NCBI GenBank assembly: GCA_035772785.1
Contig: JAOCPU010000001.1
Location: 2,294,001-2,358,000, forward strand
DNA length: 64,000 bases
Origin: Phlebiopsis flavidoalba
Taxonomy: Eukaryota > Basidiomycota > Agaricomycetes > Polyporales > Phanerochaetaceae
Reading direction: 5' to 3'
A program made the position numbers and the translations under genes. Each line of letters begins with the position of its first letter. The stretch's first letter is position 1. The notes under the pieces are model-generated. The model worked only from the letters and a program-made list of their open reading frames with translations, was not told the origin of the DNA and did no database searches. This document shows, in pieces, positions 38,815 through 49,436 of this stretch.

Positions 38815-40914
38815 CTAACCCAGAATGATGGTGTCCCCGCCATGCCTACTAGTCATCTCCTTCCCCGTCGTCGATCCATATATCCCCTCACCGCCCTCAG
38901 GAAGCCTTTTCGACGACGTACTCGAGCTCTCCTCCTTCAGGTCCTCACAATACCGCTCTATCATTATCAAAAAGACTGTCAACAGGCAGATTATGACCAC
39001 GAAAAATCGAAGCTTACCCAAGGGGAGGTCATGCTTGTCGAGACCTGGTACGCATGAGCCACTGACCGGTGAGGGAGGGCTAGAGAATGGCTCACCGAAA
39101 AAGGCATTTCGATCTCGTCCAGCGATTCCCTCTATGCCCATCAGTGTAAACGCGACGACTGTCACTACAGGTATCATTCCCCAGCCCATGTCCCTTTGAT
39201 CAATGTTTGAACGGAAGGCAGAAAAGGTACAGGGTAACGGTCTGCTTCAGGTGAATACCATACGTGATCGCGGATCGCGGGAGTGTTCGCCACGCGCTCC
39301 ATGTTGCTCAAAGCGTCAACCAGTACCTGAATGCTGCGTGTGCACGTGAAGTACTCCGATATCTCCGTGCACGAGCAGAAAGGGTTCACTCAGATACAGC
39401 TGATCATAGCATTCGTGCCTGCGCGGGACCTATTGTTTCCAAATATCCATCTCGTCTGAAAAAAAAGATCATGCGATTGAGTTCAATGAGCGATTCTAGC
39501 AGAGATGCAAAGATGAGCATGAGCAGGTAGTCGATATGTACATATTGAACTGGGGCTATTACACGAGCGGCAATGGGGTAGTGGTCCAGCTTTCCACGGG
39601 TCGCCACTGTGAAAAGTCTATCGTCTGGTGAAGACCACTCAAAAAAAAGTGGCGTCCTTTGGAGATTTTCACTCGCACAGGGTTGCTTCACTTGTCCTTG
39701 CTCCCCCCATTACAGAATCTTCTCACTCTTCACCCTACCCTGATCCGTTTCGTCGCGTCGATTTCTAACTTCGGCCGCCGATCCCACAAGACGGCTAGGT
39801 GACGCACTACCAGCGGCATCCTCGTCACCCGCTCGCTTGTGGCGTTGAGTCCTCCCTCGAAGTGCGCTCGGTCGCGGCATATGATGCCCACACGGATGAG
39901 CGCCCTCGAGCCTTCGGGGCGAGCCCCCAGGCGATCGGGCGACCGAGGAGGGCAGTATGCCGATGTAGTCTTCCCAGTCGAGCCCATCCTCGCCACGCAG
40001 GGTAATGAAGCTTGACGGCGAACGCGTAACAGGCACAAAGTTTGAGAGCCTGCACTTTTCTTGCGTCGTAGCTGGGGTGGCGGTCAATGTTCGCGGCAGG
40101 GGTCTTGCCCTTGGAAAGCATCGTGTCCGAGACGGTGGACACGCGACGTTGGACCCAGATGAGGCGGGAAAGGTTGCGCGACTGTATGTGCGGTGAGAAA
40201 GCGAGAGGCACGACGGGAAACGAGCTCACATGAGTTATATCATTGTCTGGAAGTCTTTCCGACCCTCCCAGTATCTATCGTAGGACGTGCTGTGTCCGTG
40301 TTAAAAACAGTCTAGAGTGAAGCCCTACAGCGCACGTACCCGTTCCTGTGGCTCTGATCAGTATATCACGTCTGGTAATCGGCCCCGGTTATGAACGAAC
40401 CTGAATACCAAGATTAAGCCGACCTGCGTACTGGTTGTTACATGTCATGTCTCGTGTGAGCCAAGTTTTGGTGACGTACCACGACTGAGAACAGAGGCAC
40501 AACCGAGTTTGTGAGCGTAATGTCGATCCCTTTGGACCAGGCATAGGCCGCGGCTGTAGCCACCAGTGTCACAGTGAACACTGGACCAATGATTGTTGAA
40601 ATGATCTGGAAGAAGTTAGACATCCGGGGGCGGGAGTGAAACGTGCTGGACACGCACGCTGCCTTTAAGTCTGAACACATCTGGGAGCCATGAGTACTAA
40701 GAGTAGAAGCATGGACTAAGCTCATGTACTGAGACAATACCGAGGATGCGTACCTTTCTCAGCTGTTGGCGTGTAATTATCTTCTTCTGCGACAATGGTT
40801 TCAGCTCAGGATGGATTCCAACAGGGGATCGCAAGGCACGATTCAAATAACACTACGTACCTTCTCCCATTGTCCCAACGTCACTTCAGTTGTCTTCACC
40901 GAGAATAAAGGCAT
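38815..40914 (-). CDS. Bestrophin/UPF0187-family membrane protein (putative anion channel)
   Basis: Multi-pass membrane protein of the RFP-TM/bestrophin family. Exon text, 5' to 3': MPLFSVKTTEVTLGQWEK (proposed start 40914); MSNFFQIISTIIGPVFTVTL (about 40565-40623), continuing to DITLTNSVVPLFSVVV; a small exon GLILVF (about 40405-40425); and the family signature SYDRYWEGRKDFQTM (about 40240-40285). RNLSRLIWVQ (about 40150-40180) and ARKVQALKLC follow, then LRGEDGLDWEDYIGILP (about 39950-40000). YLLMLIFASLLESLIELNR (about 39475-39535) is a hydrophobic segment. The last part reads MGWGMIPVVTVVAFTLMGIE (39130-39189), GLDKHDLPL, and after an intron ERYCEDLKEE, ending at TAG 38815-38817. The two C-terminal introns restore the family's spacing between IEGIA and DLPL. 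The start is the least certain point. Fungal members are little characterised; chloride conduction is inferred from animal bestrophins. Confidence 0.85.
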
Positions 40915-41417
40915 CGTTTTGCAACTCTTGCTCGATGGATGCGGCCTACGCGTAGCTTGCGGTGTACGTCAAAGATGTCGTGAGTCGTGAAGGTCGTGGG
41001 TTTGGTCGTCACTGAGAGCGCGTATGTGGTGGTCAAAATGCCGGGATACGTGTTGCGAAGTGTTCACCTCATCTGTTCGAGATGGCGAGTTGAGGAAGAG
41101 GGACAGACGCGGAATCCGAGTAGCGCGGGCAGCTTGTGATTTCGTCCCACCGCTGGGTCACTTATTTATATGTGACTGTCCGAGCATCGACTTTGAGGTG
41201 TAGAGGTTGGTCGCGCGATCCCCATCGTGCACTCGCTCAGAATGAGCTCTGTCCCCTGATTTAACTCGGATTTAACTATTGTACAGTACAACTAATAGGT
41301 ACACATCGGCAAATTACACTCGAACGTCGAAATATTATGCTACAACACTAATCCAGGCAATCACAATTCAACTAATACAATCTTTGAGGTTTCTAGGGAG
41401 CCGAGTCCTATCAAATA
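40915..41417. other. Intergenic
   Basis: Upstream of the bestrophin-like gene. Contains an AT-rich, repetitive-looking stretch (about 41270-41390) with short runs of ACTA/TACA but no clear repeat unit. No gene seen. Confidence 0.4.
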
Positions 41418-42929
41418 CTAAAATAGTTGAGCGGGTCGGATACATGCAACAGGGGAGCTTTGAAAGAATCTTGGATACCGGCGATAGTGATTGACTGCGG
41501 GTTCTGCAAAAGCAGCGGCCGGCGAGGCAAGACTTCGTGGTTCAGGAGATGTCTCTAGAGAAAGTGGTGAAGGCACACAGAGTTGACTGTACAACTGTAC
41601 GAAAGGCGTCGGGAATGTTTTGATAGTACTTGGCGGCTTAAAGAACGACGAGGAGTCCATAACCCATAGATCGAAACGGGGATGTGGATTGGGGTGACAC
41701 GGGTCTGGGACCGGTGGGGAGTGAGGCCCTTGACGCTATACGCAAATGGGAGTAGTGTCAGTCGAGTCGGACAAGTGCATTGAGGCAAACCCCGTTTGCT
41801 CTTCCATCGGCGTGAAGGGATACGGGGGAGGTAATATCGTCGCTGGTACCGTTATTAGTAGACTCTGCGCAGAGCAGCGAGGTGAGGAGCGAGGGTCGTT
41901 TCTGCCATCCGTGCCGTCTGGCGGTGGGGGTGAGCGTCCCGCGAGTGGAGAATATGCGTCGCTCCGTGCAAAACACCTGCTCCACTGGGAGTGATTTGTT
42001 GTATAACGACCGGGATACAGCTACGTCAGCCTGAAACAAAGGGTTGTAGATCGCGCAGAGTTAGACTTGTTGTGAGGTAACGTCAAGGTGTAGATACTGG
42101 GGCGACGCTGAGAGTTCGCAAACGAAGGGACGGGTGGTAGCAGGAGGAGACGGTTCAAGCGTAGGTCTTTTCGAGGCAGAGAACGTCGTTGAGACATTGA
42201 AGTCGAAAGAGGCAAAGGTCTCGGTGGGGGAGTGTAGTGGTACTTGAGATGGCTGTATGACGTGCTCTGAGAGGAGCGAGCAGTCGGAAAAACGATCGCG
42301 GAGTTCATTTTCCACTTCAGCCGGTTCGCTATTGGATGGACCAATTTGAGAGAGCGCGCGTGCACTAGAGCACCGTAGGATTTTTCAGACAAGGAAGCAG
42401 TGCAATAGGCAAACAGAATACGCACCAGTACTAGCTTTCATGCCGATGCGAATCCAAATTTTCCACCCAGAACATGAGGGTGACAACCGACGAAGTGCTC
42501 TTGGCGTTGCACCCGTATTTGCGTACACGTTCAGAGCGGAATGAAAGCCTGGTGAGATGACTCTTTGGTACTAAATAGCTTTTTTGAAAGTCTGCGTAGG
42601 CTCGAAACTCCATGAACACCTGCCGATGAGCGTTTAAACTATAAGGCGTGGAGGTTACATAGACAGTAGTCTTACAAGGGAGTGCTGCGAGTGAAGAGTA
42701 CTTGGTAGACGGATTGAGGCCATTTGGCTCGAAGAGAGACTACCTTCGGTCTTTTTTCCGCTGTTTTCTCTGTGCCCTTTATGGCATGATAGTCACGAGA
42801 GCCAGCCTGTGTGCAGCTGCCAGAAGGTGTTGTGGTAGAGGTCGGAGATGGGTTACCCAGCGCGCTTAACGCCCTAGCTCTCAAGATCTCAGGGCGTTCC
42901 CAACCAGCCACGACTACCCCTACGTCCAT
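41418..42929 (-). CDS. Unrecognised hypothetical protein
   Basis: Three successive minus-strand coding blocks look like exons of one gene. The first starts MDVGVVVAGWERPEILRARA at 42929 and runs to SLRAKWPQSVYQVLFTR near 42690. The second reads FMEFRAYADFQKSYLVPKSH then TLMFWVENLDSHRHES (42431-42619). The third includes HARSLKLVHPIANRLKWKM near 42300-42365 and a Ser/Thr/Pro-rich tail (FNVSTTFSASKRPTLEPSPP). Further Ser/Pro-rich text reaches 41418. No transmembrane segment, signal peptide or catalytic motif is evident. It is flanked by the bestrophin-like gene and P450-3. I do not recognise the family. Confidence 0.4.
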
Positions 42930-43185
42930 CGGCGTTCCGTCGTGATGGAAAGGTTAAGGCAAACCACGCCGACTCTGCCTCAACACCTGGAGCCAGTCTG
43001 CACTGGTCCACGAGTATATAGTCCCATGTTCTGAGCACACAAACTTCTAGTTGTAGAATTGTGTTGCCAGTCGATTTCCATCCTCCGTAGAACTACGTGT
43101 TTAATAGGGGTAGAGCCGGACATCCTTTGTTTCTCCGTAAATACGCTGCCACTCAAATCTGTGACCGATGAGCGTGTATTCTCCA

Positions 43186-45882
43186 TTATGAGGGACACGA
43201 GCTGCTTCGGAGCTGGGGTTTTGATGAACGTAGCCTCAAAATGGTGCTGGATAGCTGTCCGGAAAGTGCTTCGACTTAATTGCACGTAAGCAGGTCGACT
43301 TAAAAAAGATCTCCATACCTTTACTGTGCCCGAAGTACACTCGCGGCTGGGGTTCTGTTACATATCCGTCGGCATTCTTGACGCTTTTTCAATATCAAGA
43401 GTCGGCTAGAACGCAAGCGATCGCCGTCCCACATCATTCGATTCCATTGCGAAGTGACGCCACCCGGGGCAGATCCTTGCGTCCAAAAAACCAATACGCC
43501 GCTTCCACGGGGTTCCGGCGCTTGAGGATTCAGATTTCCGTCGGGCGTAAGATATCGAAGAGGGTCAAAGTCTTCTGGGTTATGATATCTTTTTCTCCGT
43601 CGTGTAGAATCGCCCTGAATTAGATTTTGAGAATGTATGTGCCATTGCATAAGAGCATTTTCTATGGACACTTACCATGTATTCCCAACAACCTATAGAG
43701 TCCGCGGGCAAGTGATATCCACGATACTCGTCGTCAACCATCAGTTTATGCGGAAGTGCTAGAATAAACAGACACGTCCATATTAACACCATTGACCGAC
43801 GGTCCGACACTACTGAACGAACCGTACCTAGGGGGGTTTACGTTCTGCCATCTGTTTATACCGACTCATATTTAGTTACAGGCATTTTACGGGCTTTAAA
43901 ATTTGGATACGTACCTCAGCGTTTTCTTCAAAACGGCGGTGATGTAAGGGAGGGATTTGGCGTCTTCGTACTCCGGTAACCGTTCACTGCCGGCGATTAC
44001 ACGATCTAAATGCATCTGTGCAGTTTTCTTTCTGAACCTGAGGGTAGAGTAGCATGGCAAGCACGAATGATTGCAGTGATGAGACGGTCTGAGCTTGCTT
44101 TCAGTGCAATGCACTTTGTCGCAAAAAGTATAATTAGGGTTAGCAGGGCTTTCTAGAAGCCCTTAGAAGGTCAAAAGACGCGAGTGCCTGCTAAGAAGGA
44201 GAAACCCTGATATAGGGTCTTAGAATGGCCCGACAGGTAAGTAGAGTTACTTACCAAGGTAAGCAATACCCAATGACTGCTGTTACTGATTGAGCCATTG
44301 GCGCCCACGAGATGAAACACCTTACGAGCGATGGACGATTTTTAACCGTGCCTTTTTAGGGCCTTATAACGGGGCCTGCTGAAGGCTATCATATTTTTAG
44401 AAGATTACCGTCTGATAAGACGGACTTGAGTTTTCCGACATGTTTGCGTTGGGGATTCAATATCGAAGCTTTACAGTGTCGGCTCCCGCTTGAGTATGCA
44501 ATGCAGACTGTTCAAGAGGCAACGGAAATAGATAGAAGTGCAGAGATACTCACCGACATACACATAGTACCTGTGTATGTGTCTGAAGACATCTTGCTTG
44601 TCTGAGTTCCGTTCACGCGAGTTCCAATCTGTTTAGAAAGAGAAGCGAGAATGGATGGCTTTGTAGTGCCACTTTCCTACAAAAACATGGAAAATGGCTC
44701 TTATCGCTTCGAACGACTATGCAGCAGATCTGAGCTCACCATTTCATTTTTGACAAATTGGAATGGCTTGATGTACATCTCTTCGACATAGTTGTTCCAT
44801 TCCTTTGCCTTTCGCTTTGAAACCAGCTCCGGTAGCCAGTTCGGTAGATATCGAACTGTGGTCGATATCAAGATGGACTATCAGTCACAAAGCAGCACGG
44901 GAACGCGCACGTATAGGTAACGAGTCGACTACATGAGGTCGGAAAGAATTGTATCAGTGTTGTGATATGGCCTCACAGTGTCTTGAACCCGGTCCCAGAA
45001 ATGAACCTGCGTGAGCGTGTGGCAGATATCGAGGCCATGGCTCGTTCTGCGAGTATAACATAGGGGATCATCTACCGGTTTTGACATATATGCCGAATGT
45101 GTGATGCCTAAAATGATCGCGCCTGTGAACCTATCAATGGTCAAGCTATAGGTTTACACTGGTAACTGAGAGCGTTTCCTGGGCTTTACGTTCGGATGTG
45201 TTTTCATAAAATCCTCTGGTTTTCGCAACGAGGCGAGCTAGAAGCTCCTTCGCTTCTTGTGCTGAGCGATCTCTGTATTGCGCAGCCGCGGTTGGGGTAG
45301 TAAAACTTGGTGGAACCATCTACGGTGCTCCCTCCATGTGTTACCCCGTAATCCATGAAAGCGAAGTTGTTAAACCAACCCACGCTGTGCTCGAGATGTG
45401 AGAGTGACTCATTTCGTGGAGTTGAAGATCGATTACTCAACAGGCCGTGCATCATCGTGCGCTGCTCTCTGTGTGGGGCCGATCAGAAAAGTGTGTGTAC
45501 CAGCTGATGAAGCGTCTTCACCTGCCGAATAAATTTCAGACCGCTTTTCAAGCAGATCGCGTACAGCTCGTTGAGAATTTAGGACAATGACGTTGTAGTC
45601 TTCAATACCCGTAAGTAGATGATGTCGGAGTCTGCGTGCAGAGATGGTTGAGTGTAGACATTCGGGCATAGTACATGAAAGCATGCATACCGTGTTCACG
45701 GCTCCACTTGAGAGAAGTTTTAGCCACTGGTGGTCCTTGGGCACATCGAATAGATTTCCTATTATCGGCAATCCTTTGGGACCAGGAGGTAGAAGGGATC
45801 TCGACAGCCGCGAGAAAGCCTTCGAAACGCGAAGACTGCCGCTGCAATGCCAATAATCAATGTTTATCACCATTATTTCCAT
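43186..45882 (-). pseudogene. Cytochrome P450 (P450-3), probably inactive
   Basis: The start at 45882 gives MEIMVINIDYW, then the hinge SLLPPGPKGLPIIGNLFDVP (about 45730-45790), DHQWLKL, VIVLNSQRAVRDLLEKRSEI (about 45535-45595), FNNFAFMDYG and WREHRRWFHQ (C-helix, about 45310-45345). The I-helix segment AGADTV (about 44475-44495) is cut off from its continuation SSLQSFVLAMLLYPQVQK (about 44035-44095) by about 360 bases. SERLPEYEDAKSLPYITAVL follows, then KKTLR at the K-helix: the catalytic Glu of ExxR is Lys here (AAA at the expected GAA). The haem region (about 43430-43520) reads EAAY, and FGFG/ICPGRHFAMES only by mixing frames. The C-terminus ends near 43186. The insertion plus the lost ExxR glutamate make loss of function likely, independently of the small indels. 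Confidence 0.65.
44107..44467. mobile_element. Hairpin-rich insertion inside P450-3, candidate non-autonomous element
   Basis: About 360 bases separate the I-helix codons from their expected continuation. The edges carry near-identical direct repeats, GCTTTCAGTG (44097-44106) and GCTTTACAGTG (44468-44478), like a target-site duplication. Inside are several short perfect hairpins: AGGGCTT/AAGCCCT (44145-44163), ACCCT/AGGGT (44204-44218) nested in CTAAGA/TCTTAG (44191-44223), GGTAAGT/ACTTACC (44236-44255) and CCGTCT/AGACGG around GATA (44408-44423). No terminal inverted repeat or coding text was seen. An unusually long intron is the alternative. Confidence 0.4.
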
Positions 45883-45950
45883 CCTGTATTCCCTGAAGGC
45901 GGGTGCGTGAAAGCTGATTGACACGGATGTGGAGAATGAGCTGGCGCTGC

Positions 45951-45962
45951 GCTCTATATAAG
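45951..45962 (-). promoter_or_regulatory. TATA-like box of P450-3
   Basis: Minus-strand CTTATATAGAG about 70-80 bases upstream of the proposed ATG at 45882. Confidence 0.4.
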
Positions 45963-45969
45963 CCGAGAA

Positions 45970-47384
45970 TGGTTGGAGAACTGCTTGCATCAACATACCA
46001 TTGCGATAGCTAGGCGTTAAGTGCGAGGCTGCTTCCCAGGATTCTGGGTACTGTGTAGCGCCACAATCTTAGAACATGACTGTTCAGGCGAGGATACCCG
46101 TCGGCTCCAGCAGGCATTTGTGACCCGTCCTAAGCCATTCAAGTACAGGTAATGATTGCCCATTGACCGTCGTCGTGGGAAGCGGCGAGTGACTGGTGTG
46201 TAAGTGATGGCCTTGCAAGTTCCAAATTCACTTCGTATTGACGCTCTTGAGCTCAGGCGTGTCACGAGAACAACGCTGTTTGCAAATTCGACGGGAGGGG
46301 GAGATACAGAAGGCTCCAAAGCGAGGCCAGCAGTGATAGTGATTCGTAGCTAGCAGCGATGGATGGTTAACTCTCGTTGGACTGGGATGAAGCGGCTCTC
46401 AATCCAACACGGTAACGGTCGCCTCCGTGCGCTGCGGGCCGTGCTTTTAACCGACATAAGACGCTGGCAGGCCTCGTCGAGACTCGAGAACTACTCGGAC
46501 AGTGATAAAACACAGAATCAAATAAGGAACAAATATCAAATGTTTACAATTGCTTCCTCTGTAGTTCTATTTAATACATGTTTCTGGACCAATCGTCTTA
46601 TTCGTCTACCCCAAACCGAAAGTGCTACGCGCGCAATACATTGAAAGGGTTAAGGTGCGTGTTGGTTTCGCCTCGATGGTCAACTCGAGGGTACTCGTCC
46701 CACAGACTACGAAGAAGTCCGCACCAGGACAGTCGCCATGGTTCACAGCGACTGCCCTCCTGTGGGTGAGAGAAAAGTAAAGACTCACTTGCACTTCCCA
46801 GGCGTCTTCAACGTAGTCCTCCATCGGTCCCTCCTATCGCATGGCCCGTGCTCATGTCTATGATGCAGTTAGCTACAAAGTGGGGTCCGCTAAGCTTCGA
46901 TAGCCGTTAACAGCGACCCTAGTGAAGAGTGAAAGGGAAAGGTCGCCCCTAGTGACTAGGTGTACCCAGCACTAGACACTAACGATGGCATGAATGGTCG
47001 GAGCGCAAGTCACTGCTTTATCCACCATGTACCCAGAAATCTATGCTGTCTGAACTACGGGCAAACGGTGCGAGGGGGGAGACACGAGCATGGAACGATG
47101 ACGAGGAGATGGCAGCGAGCTTGGGGGAAGGCGTGTGCGTTGGTGTAGCTAGTAGTAAGGATCCGGCTATGAGGGTGGTCACGGTGAGGTAAAAAACACC
47201 GTGAATGAAGCATTTCAGTTATGGGGCGAGGTGGAGCGAATCCGTGATGTGCCAGCAGCAACAAGGGCGACATGAGGTAGCTATATACGTGTTTTCGAAC
47301 ATGGATCACACGCCACGCACGGTGAATCTCTGTTGATTCGCAATCAACAAACTATAGGCGCCCATAACGATCGGTGCGACGTCG
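45970..47384. other. Region without a recognised gene
   Basis: Open frames at 46017-46319 and 46606-46824 (minus) have no recognisable motif. It is bounded by P450-3 and by the decayed aminopeptidase copy and is probably spacer. No repeat longer than about 15 bases noticed. Confidence 0.35.
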
Positions 47385-49085
47385 GTCACCCCCCCTCAGG
47401 GTGACACATGGTCTGGAAGCCAATCTATCCAAGACAGACAGTCAGCAGGATGCACACAGCTGCTAGAAGGAGGAAACATACCTTATTAACCCAGTTTTGT
47501 CAGTCCATCACTTTGGGCCGTCAAGTCCTGTATGTAGGCGCCGGGTTAGACAAGGGAGATGACTACTTAGTGTCACTGAGGACACGCACCACTAGCCTCT
47601 TCAATGCCGTTTCCACACAGTCGTTGATGACACCTGTTGGAGACAGGTGCTTCCTTAAGGTAAATTGACACGCCCTTGAGGAACTTCTCCTCGTCAACAT
47701 TTGGGCGCGACGCCATGCGAAAGAATGGTAAATTGCATAAGTCAGAGCTGCCTTACATGTAAGTTATATTGCATACTGAGACAACAAGCGCACTTGAAGC
47801 ATATTGACTTATCGTAAGACAGGGCGTCGAAGCATCCTTAACTAGTCTTCGCACACCCCATTCTCTGATGGGCATCATAACGAAGGACGGGAAGCGCCCC
47901 TTAGATCATGTAACGCGGAGACCGAACTTGGCATTGACCATGTTCGCGCATTTCCGGGACAGTCGAAATCCTCAAGTTGGGTCTGTGAAGGAGAGATTGG
48001 CGCGCAGCCGAACTGTCGAAGAGACATTGCCTGGCCTTTAGTCAACGACATGCGAGTACAAAAGGCGAAATGCCCGTGAAAACTTTCCACTCCGGGGAAA
48101 GTTCTAAACGAGAACAGATGTTACGTGACCAGACTATGCGCGGTTTTATCTTGAAACGTGGGATATATGAGCAACTTGTCTGGAATAGGGGATCATATCT
48201 ATACCCCATATGAGTTCATTGAAACGCAAAGCGCACGAGAAGGCCCACCGATCTACTTCACCAAGGATGATAGCTCCTCTACATGTCAGCGACCCCAGTC
48301 TATCCCATGCACCTGCACATTTGATCAGTCGTCAGGCTAACCCGAGGCGGTATCGAGCGCTCGGGAGATAGGTACATGTGAATTACCTCGATGTTCAAAG
48401 ACCTGTCCGTTATGAGCGTGAAGACGATCCCCACTACTTGACATCTACTCGTGCATAGTATCTGAGCTTGTTGCGAATTTGGTGCGGCCTGTCGTTTGTA
48501 GACGCGCAGAGCGCGCGACCTGCCTGAGATAGGGGAAAGTGGATTTGTACTTTCGCGGTAGCGCAAATTGCGAAAATATCGACTTCCATTATTACCTTGT
48601 ATAAAGCCTGGACCACCTCGCCCAGGCGACAATGTTACGTCGACATTTGGTGGAGTAGTTTCCGAAGGTGAGATGATTTCCACTGGTCTTCAAGCTGGAG
48701 GGAACCGGTCCTCCATAATCATCTCCCCGCTTGTCAGAGCGCGAAAGTATGCAGCTTTGCTTGAGGTGAGGCCGAAGATACAAAAGAACACGGTCTTTGT
48801 CAGGGCTTTCGGAAATAAGCGAGTGAAGGTTATCAGACGCTGACTCATAGAGTATGTACACATGTTCGCGAGGTTCAACAGTGGTGGAGGGAACGACGAG
48901 GAATCAACGTAATGAGCTGGAAGGGTAGACTTGAGCAAGCGGGCTCCACCGAGGTGCGTACCCCTGATATTTTTTGTTGTGGAAAGCGCCCCGTTATTAT
49001 CTGGCGGGCTTGTGGGCTGAAAGAAGATACGTGAATACTACGAAAAGATGGAGAATGATGCAGCGCACCTCAAAACTGCGACTCA
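47385..49085 (-). pseudogene. Degenerate partial duplicate of the M1 aminopeptidase
   Basis: The DNA aligns by eye along its whole length, in the same orientation, with 3713-5275 of the intact gene. Shared runs include AAGCCAATCTATCCAAG, a CCTGTATGTAGGCGCCGGG run and a long match ending AAATTGACACGCCCTTGAGG. Differences and indels are spread throughout. At 48293/48294 the copy jumps from the equivalent of 4493 to 4682. These 188 bases (not a multiple of three) contain the zinc-binding HEVAH and most of the third-ligand segment LNEGFAS. The GAMENWG region next to the junction is also mutated to a stop. Both ends of the protein are missing. It cannot encode an active enzyme. It sits between P450-3 and P450-4, 42 kb from its source. 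Confidence 0.85.
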
Positions 49086-49436
49086 AAACGCCATATTGCT
49101 ATACGGGTAGGATCCCTATGTTCAATTAAACGCCCCATCTTACCTCATATCGACTAAAACCTTACACCTGGCTATACCAACGTTAGCCAACAGGTCCGTA
49201 TTTGTGAAGCTGCCACCTCAAATGTCTGTCTCTCACGGCGTAGCGCAAGAGGATGATTGCACGGGGATAAGAGCCCCAGAAGGCCCCGGTCATAAGACTT
49301 CGTCGTGACTCTCACCACAAAAGCCCTAGACCGCAATAGTGGCTTTAGTATTGTTGCTATTTGAAACCCACTTGTTTGTTTACAAACCGGAATTTCAAAA
49401 GTAAAAATCCCGCTAGATTACCTTATTATATTCTTT
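49086..49436. other. Spacer between aminopeptidase copy and P450-4
   Basis: The duplicate's similarity ends near 49085. The remaining AT-richer sequence has no gene text. Confidence 0.4.
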
